NCBI GenBank assembly: GCA_003254905.1 | Contig: QANU01001885.1 | Location: 65,950 to 129,949, forward strand | DNA from: Nissolia schottii | Lineage: Eukaryota > Streptophyta > Magnoliopsida > Fabales > Fabaceae | Reading direction: 5' to 3' | DNA length: 64,000 nt | In this document: one piece after another, positions 59,901 to 64,000 of the stretch | Position numbering within the stretch: the stretch's first letter is position 1 | Layout: the number at the start of each line of letters is the position of its first letter | Position numbers and translations under genes: made by a program | The notes under the pieces: model-generated | Seen by the model: the letters and a program-made list of their open reading frames with translations, nothing else | Told to the model about the DNA's origin: nothing | Databases searched by the model: none

Positions 59901-62900
59901 ATTTAGCAAATATGACTTTTGTGATTTCTCCTTTATATGACTTTTAGTACAATTTTTAGAGAGCTTAGTTGCTTTGAAAAGGTAACAACATTACCAAACC
60001 AAGTCTGTGTCCACTCATCCATTGCATCATCCTCATCTCTTTTACAGATTCAAGAGAGTTGAATTGGGTGACTTGCTGTATAGTATCGTTCTCATTTTGG
60101 CCACTGTTAGAATTTGTGTGTCTCTTGTCAAACTTACATTTCATGTAGTTCGTCTTGCTTTTACTGATGCGAACCAAAGCTTGCATACCAGAAATAATAG
60201 TGAATAAGTGCTATAAACTTGTTGGTTACCTCTTATGAATTTAAATGTTTGAGATTTTATGATGTACTATGCTTTTTCTATATGAGTCTTACCGTGACTA
60301 CTCCTTTGTGTATCTTTTACCAATATAATGTAGGGCCGTCTTATTTTCTCTGCAGGTGATAAAGAAGTCTGTTAAATTGCATAAGATTGCTCGTCATCTA
60401 GTGAAACATTGTTCTCTACTTTCTTGGTTTTCTTCCCTCGTCTCCGTTACTAGACAGAGGCTTAATAGAGATGAGAAGAGATTTTTTCTGACGCATGTGT
60501 TGGTAGTATTGAAGGTAAGGGCTTGATTCTCATTCAATTTGCAGTTTCTTTTGGGTGCAACAAGGTCGTCCTCTCCCCGAGTCCTGATATGCATAACTTA
60601 ATGTTTGTCTAATTTTGTCTGTTAAATTTTTTTGGAGAAGAGAAGAGTTTCATTAAGAAAGGAGAATTACAAAAAATAAGAGGGTAAGAGATCCTCTATA
60701 CAGAAACAAGAACAAAACTATGAAAGGCTAATAATGGAGTAAAGCTTTTCAATCCCTCAATAGATCTGATAGGGGAAATTCTCTAAAAAGATTGTGAGCT
60801 TTACACCAAACAAATAACAAACGCCTAAATCTTATCCCACAAATCATGCTTGTTTATGAATTTTTTCCGTTAATGTTTTCACGGTTTTCCTTTTGAATGA
60901 GTTAAGTCTTTTGAATGGGTTTGCTAAATTAACAACTATTAAGTCTTCATTTTTTTCATCAAATTTGTTAATTGAGCATGCAGCCAAAAAGGGTAAAGGT
61001 GGTAGTTTGTTTCTTTGATAGCCCAGGTTTCTCCCGAACACGAGAAAAAAGCTCAAATAAAACAATAATTTACTTGCCTTTTGTACCTGTTGAACTGTAT
61101 TAGTACTCAAATCTTCCTATTTGGGGGATCGTTACCTAAAACTGATGAAGAAGCTCCTTCCTTATCACCTTGGTATACTGGGATTAATTGGCTCTTATAT
61201 GAAGGTTTGCAGTTAATACCTAGCCATGAGCTTGGATTAGCCTTGATTTTGTGAAGAACCATCTCTCCGAAAGCTTAAGTTGTTGGGTAGAGGCAATTGA
61301 ATGGTTTTTATGTTTAAGACGTCCCTCTCGCAAGAGCTCATTGGGCTTGAAGAAGACAATGCACAGTCCGACCTTGTCCCCTGTACTGAAATTTGACTTA
61401 GATAATTTTTTAGAATAATGGAGGTGGTGGGAATTGAACTCTAGACTACTTGTTCGTAGAAGTTCTAATACCATGTCAAATACCATCTCTCCCAAAAGCT
61501 TAAGCTATTAGGGTGAGAAATTGAATGTTTTTTATATTTAATAGTTAGCACAAAAGTTAGCCCTAAAATTGTTAGTCAGAGCTGTATTTTTACTCATTTG
61601 ACCTGAAATTAAATATATTGGCTGATTAGCTTATGTCAGACATAATTTAAGGTATTGCTTATTAATTATGTAGCCCCGTATATGTTTAGAAACAAAAGTT
61701 TTCTTTTTAATATATTATTTATTTATTTATTATTATCTTTTTAAAACTTTTAGCTTTCTTCTTTTGCACCAAGTATTCTATGCTTCTATTTTTTAGGTTG
61801 TCAATGATGTCATTTCATCCGGAAGCATCTCCAAGTGGTTGCAAAATTATGGCCTTGAGCAGCTCATGGATCTTTCGTCTAATCTATTGAATTTCTTACT
61901 ACATGATGTAACATTGGCAAATGAAACTGCAGCATTAGTTACTCCTTTTCTACAAATGATAGCAATGATGTTAAAATCATCTCAAAAAAGGAAAATATAT
62001 CAGCCACATTTTACCCTATCAATTGAGGGCTTATATCAGATATACCAGGCTGGTGGTGTGTGTAATCAAGCGACACAAATCATGAATCAGGAGATTGCTC
62101 TTGAAGCCATACTTATGAATGCACCTACTGTCTCCATTTTCCTAATGGTACTTTCACTTATCCCCAGTTTTTAAATACAAAAATCTTGATTATTAATTAC
62201 CTTAAATATATTTTTAATATTGTTTGTTCAAATACATACAAAGAATCAATTTTGGATTGTTTAATTATTATTTTTTTAAAGTAAGTTTTAGCTGTATAGA
62301 AATGTGATTGGTTTTCGTAATGTATTGGCTATTTATTGTGACAATGATACCTGAAGATGGAAATAGGAAATGAATTTCACTGTCTGTACTTCATATTATA
62401 TAAAGTAGCACGAACGACTTATGATTATGTATGACTAAGCCTTGCACTGTATGTAATAAAGTATTTTATTCTATCACGCTATTGTGAAAGCTTTAGTTTT
62501 GAAGATATTGTATTTTTGGTTTTAGATTTGGCTTGTGTGTCGTGGCTTTGCTCACTCTGAAATATTAATTTTTTTTTTCCATTGAGAAGTTGTGTTTACC
62601 ATGCTTTAGACCCCTGATGTGGATCAATAGCAGTTTTAATTCTGATTAAACAGAAGTTCTGTATATTTTTACCAATTTTCTTGGTAGTATTGATTTCGGC
62701 TAACAAGTGGGTGGATCCTATCTGCTATGATTATACACTTCTGTTAATCATTTTGACTATTTTTTTGTGAATTAGTTTTCTTTTTAGTGGGTAATAAATA
62801 TCTCTGAGCAGGTCTTTCTTTATCTTCTATCTTGCATATGAATAACCACCCTATAATGTATACAGGATCAGGAAAGGCTTCGAAGCTTTCTTAACTGGGC

Positions 62901-63758
62901 AATTTCAACTGCTTTGCAGTCGGAGTCTTTCAAAAGGATGAAGTCCAATGAGTCTCACATCTTTTCCGCAAATAATTATTGGGAAGATTATCATGAGAGC
63001 TTAGTGTCAAAATTTCTACGTTGGTTAACAGCATCAGTAACCATTGCGAAGCTCTATCAGAAATCCTATGATATGGATTTAGGATTGGCTGAAGTCAAAA
63101 ACTTTGAATCCCTTCATTCTTTAATGGTGCATGTTAAAAAAACCTCTGGACAAAGACCTGATATTGGAAATGGCAGTGAAGAGTTGCTAGCTTCTACAAT
63201 TTTCTATCTCCAACTGGTTCTTGGTACAGACCTTGAAGTGCTACCATCAATTGTATCTGCTCTCTGTCTCCTAACTTTTGGATCCTCTAACTTTGCAGGT
63301 ATGCTACTTTAATCGCTTAATATGGTGTCCCTAGTTGAATTGTGGTGATAGGTTTGGGGTTGATAATTGCAATCTCCCCTAATTTAGATTATTGCTGTAC
63401 TTTTTCTTGCCTCCATTTTATGATTATCTTTTTATCAAATTCTTAATATTGGTGATATGAAACAAATGGACAAGCATTATAGCGTTGAGTAGAAGAGAGT
63501 TTTGTGCCCTGAAGTAGTTAATTGTGCCGTTTACCTTTTTACATTCAGTCTTATTTAGCCTCTTCAGTTTGGTGGTATTCTTGTTGACTATTTAGTTGGA
63601 TATTGTATAGAGAGGCCCATGCTTTTGGCCAGATATTTACAGTTTTTACTTCATTATGTAGTGAGCAGAACTGAGTTATTGAAAGAATACACCACTCTAA
63701 TATCATCGCATTGCTCAAGGGTACGATGCCCTCCTGAAGCTAATTCGGCTTGGAGATG
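47907..63758 (+). CDS. URB1: URB1/Npa1-like nucleolar pre-ribosome protein (partial, runs off right edge)
   Basis: Large nucleolar protein for early 60S ribosome assembly. Exons: 47907-49003, 49126-49858, 50582-51077, 51406-51557, 51641-55015, 55115-55327, 56375-56578, 56716-56919, 60356-60514, 61797-62147, 62866-63298, 63662-63758. Every junction is GT/AG and keeps frame; about 2,500 residues are visible with no stop reached. The start MEGLNLQAKLKELLHRI and the following helical repeats (AKLKELL, LLKRCGG, YVFGLISAILNH) match the URB1 N-terminal domain. An acidic patch (GESDDEEDL) lies near residue 570. The conserved C-terminal domain begins about exon 6 (DFAGSGLLAIAFVSM, SWMLRLVYAGLNSDDDAMIYIRNSILESLMSFYVSPL). 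The exon 2/3 and exon 5/6 boundaries are less certain than the rest. Intron 4-side splice structure at 51330-51406 is duplicated, and intron 8 carries a Pack-MULE. Confidence 0.9.
49859..50581. other. URB1 intron 2, nothing recognised
   Basis: 723 bp. The middle (50100-50400) is less AT-rich than usual intron sequence and may be a repeat piece. No ends or frames supported. Confidence 0.5.
51272..51405 (+). repeat. 76-bp-period tandem duplication covering a splice acceptor
   Basis: The block starting CCAATATTGTGGGGCAAG (51272) recurs as CCAATACTGTGGGGCAAG (51348). Each copy ends in GATTTCATTGCAG, at 51329 and 51405. Only the second acceptor keeps the URB1 frame; use of the first leads to an in-frame stop (TGA) before the second. 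Confidence 0.88.
55328..56374. other. URB1 intron 6, nothing recognised
   Basis: About 1 kb, with short frames but no family and no element ends. Confidence 0.55.
57243..58965. mobile_element. Pack-MULE in URB1 intron 8, carrying CIPK fragment
   Basis: Long inverted arms: the left starts GGGTTAAATATGTTTTTAGG and runs to about 57660; the right runs from about 58555. They share, as reverse complements, the AACACAAACCCTAATCCCCA block, the GACAT/CACGTGAC words, GGATTTAGTCC, and the TTTCGTCCCTAAAAATTT block. The last 40 bp or so of the right arm appear to be missing: after AGGGACAAAACACAATT the sequence leaves the expected terminus. The left flank is GTAATTATA (57234-57242), and CAATTATAT occurs at the right break. 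The cargo is a broken kinase fragment on the minus strand. Related to, but more diverged than, the elements at 16959, 18026 and 35009. Confidence 0.8.
57947..58542 (-). pseudogene. Captured C-terminus of a CBL-interacting protein kinase (CIPK/SnRK3)
   Basis: Reading on the minus strand: GFKQIKFYVEDDRVYSVDD (linker after the kinase lobe), an Asp/Gly-rich insert, then the NAF-motif text LNVFDIISFS. About 12 codons on, a one-base change near 58300-58306 shifts the frame, and the other frame continues with FDLSSLFEEKGDEARIVSG and SKIISKLEEIADLVSFTVRK. A TAG (58169-58171) follows, then the last part, SLESSRERVNGPLTIAAKIFELTPSLVVVDV and EYDKFCNTKLKPGL, to a stop at 57947-57949. The kinase domain is missing. 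With a frameshift and a stop, this is a pseudogene fragment. CIPKs act with calcium sensors (CBL); the fragment covers the CBL-binding NAF region and the phosphatase-binding tail. Confidence 0.88.
58966..60355. other. Rest of URB1 intron 8, no gene seen
   Basis: AT-rich intron sequence after the Pack-MULE. No family was recognised in short frames on either strand. Confidence 0.55.
61259..61540 (+). repeat. Direct repeats of about 60 bp in URB1 intron 9
   Basis: ACCATCTCTCCGAAAGCTTA (61259) and ACCATCTCTCCCAAAAGCTT (61482) start two related segments that both go on to AATTGAATG and a T-rich end. They enclose about 165 bp containing GGGAATTGAACTCTAGACTA. This could be a tiny LTR-type (TRIM) element or a simple duplication. 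Confidence 0.5.
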
Positions 63759-64000
63759 GTAATTTTTCCGTCCCCTATTTTCTTAACCTGTCATTTTTAT
63801 ATGGTCTGTAGCGGTAAATGTTAGTCATGGAAAATGCAATTCATTGTTTTTGTAGTTCTTAGGCCCGCCAGTCTTTTCAAAAAATAAAATAAAATGCAGC
63901 ATTATTCAAGGGCTTAAATTACCTCTATGGTAAGGTAACTGTTGAAATGTAAGAAAACAAGAGAAAGTTATATGAATTCCGAGTCTCAACTACACAGCGG

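Overview
This is nuclear DNA of a flowering plant: AT-rich, with intron-split genes using GT/AG splice sites, plant callose-wall genes, CCCTAAA-type telomere units and nested plant LTR retrotransposons. The repeat families (TIRs starting GGGTTAATTA followed by 'TTTAGTCCC' blocks) look like those of papilionoid legumes. That taxonomic guess is inference. Nothing prokaryotic is present.

Layout. (1) 1-16587, minus strand: the 5' two thirds of a callose synthase of the CalS7/GSL7 type, at least 35 exons visible, cut off by the left window edge in the catalytic loop and interrupted by a 303-bp assembly gap that hides one short exon. Its introns hold a foldback element, a 620-bp inverted-repeat element, a telomere-like tract and, at the left edge, a probable LTR end. 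(2) 16588-19495: promoter side of that gene, with a 297-bp Mutator-type MITE and a 974-bp Pack-MULE carrying a GC-rich fragment of a GH17 beta-1,3-glucanase. (3) 19496-28239: two nested LTR retrotransposons, both fully delimited. A short non-autonomous outer element (266-bp LTRs, TSD CACTA) contains an Athila-like inner element (about 1.45-kb LTRs, TSD GGGAG) that keeps gag but no pol. (4) 28240-33357: gene-poor DNA with a SINE and a probable LTR remnant. (5) 33358-34332, minus: a single-exon membrane-anchored plant basic secretory protein (BSP) family gene. (6) 34333-38297: AT-rich spacer with a second MITE of the same family as the first. (7) 38298-43355, minus: a four-exon X8-domain, GPI-anchored callose-binding (PDCB-like) protein. 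(8) 43356-47906: spacer with an internally deleted SINE and old repeats. (9) 47907 to the right edge, plus: URB1/Npa1-like ribosome-biogenesis gene, 12 exons visible (about 2,500 residues), with a Pack-MULE carrying a broken CIPK kinase C-terminus inside intron 8.

Two of the four host genes concern callose (one makes it, one probably binds it), and a third, dead fragment comes from a callose-degrading enzyme family. URB1 works in nucleolar 60S assembly and has telo-box motifs upstream, as is usual for plant ribosome genes. The least ordinary content is the mobile DNA: four related Mutator-type insertions, two of them carrying host gene pieces, and an LTR whose U3 is filled with a repeated CCGCTCAGCGG-type palindrome and a TATA box placed in a hairpin loop.
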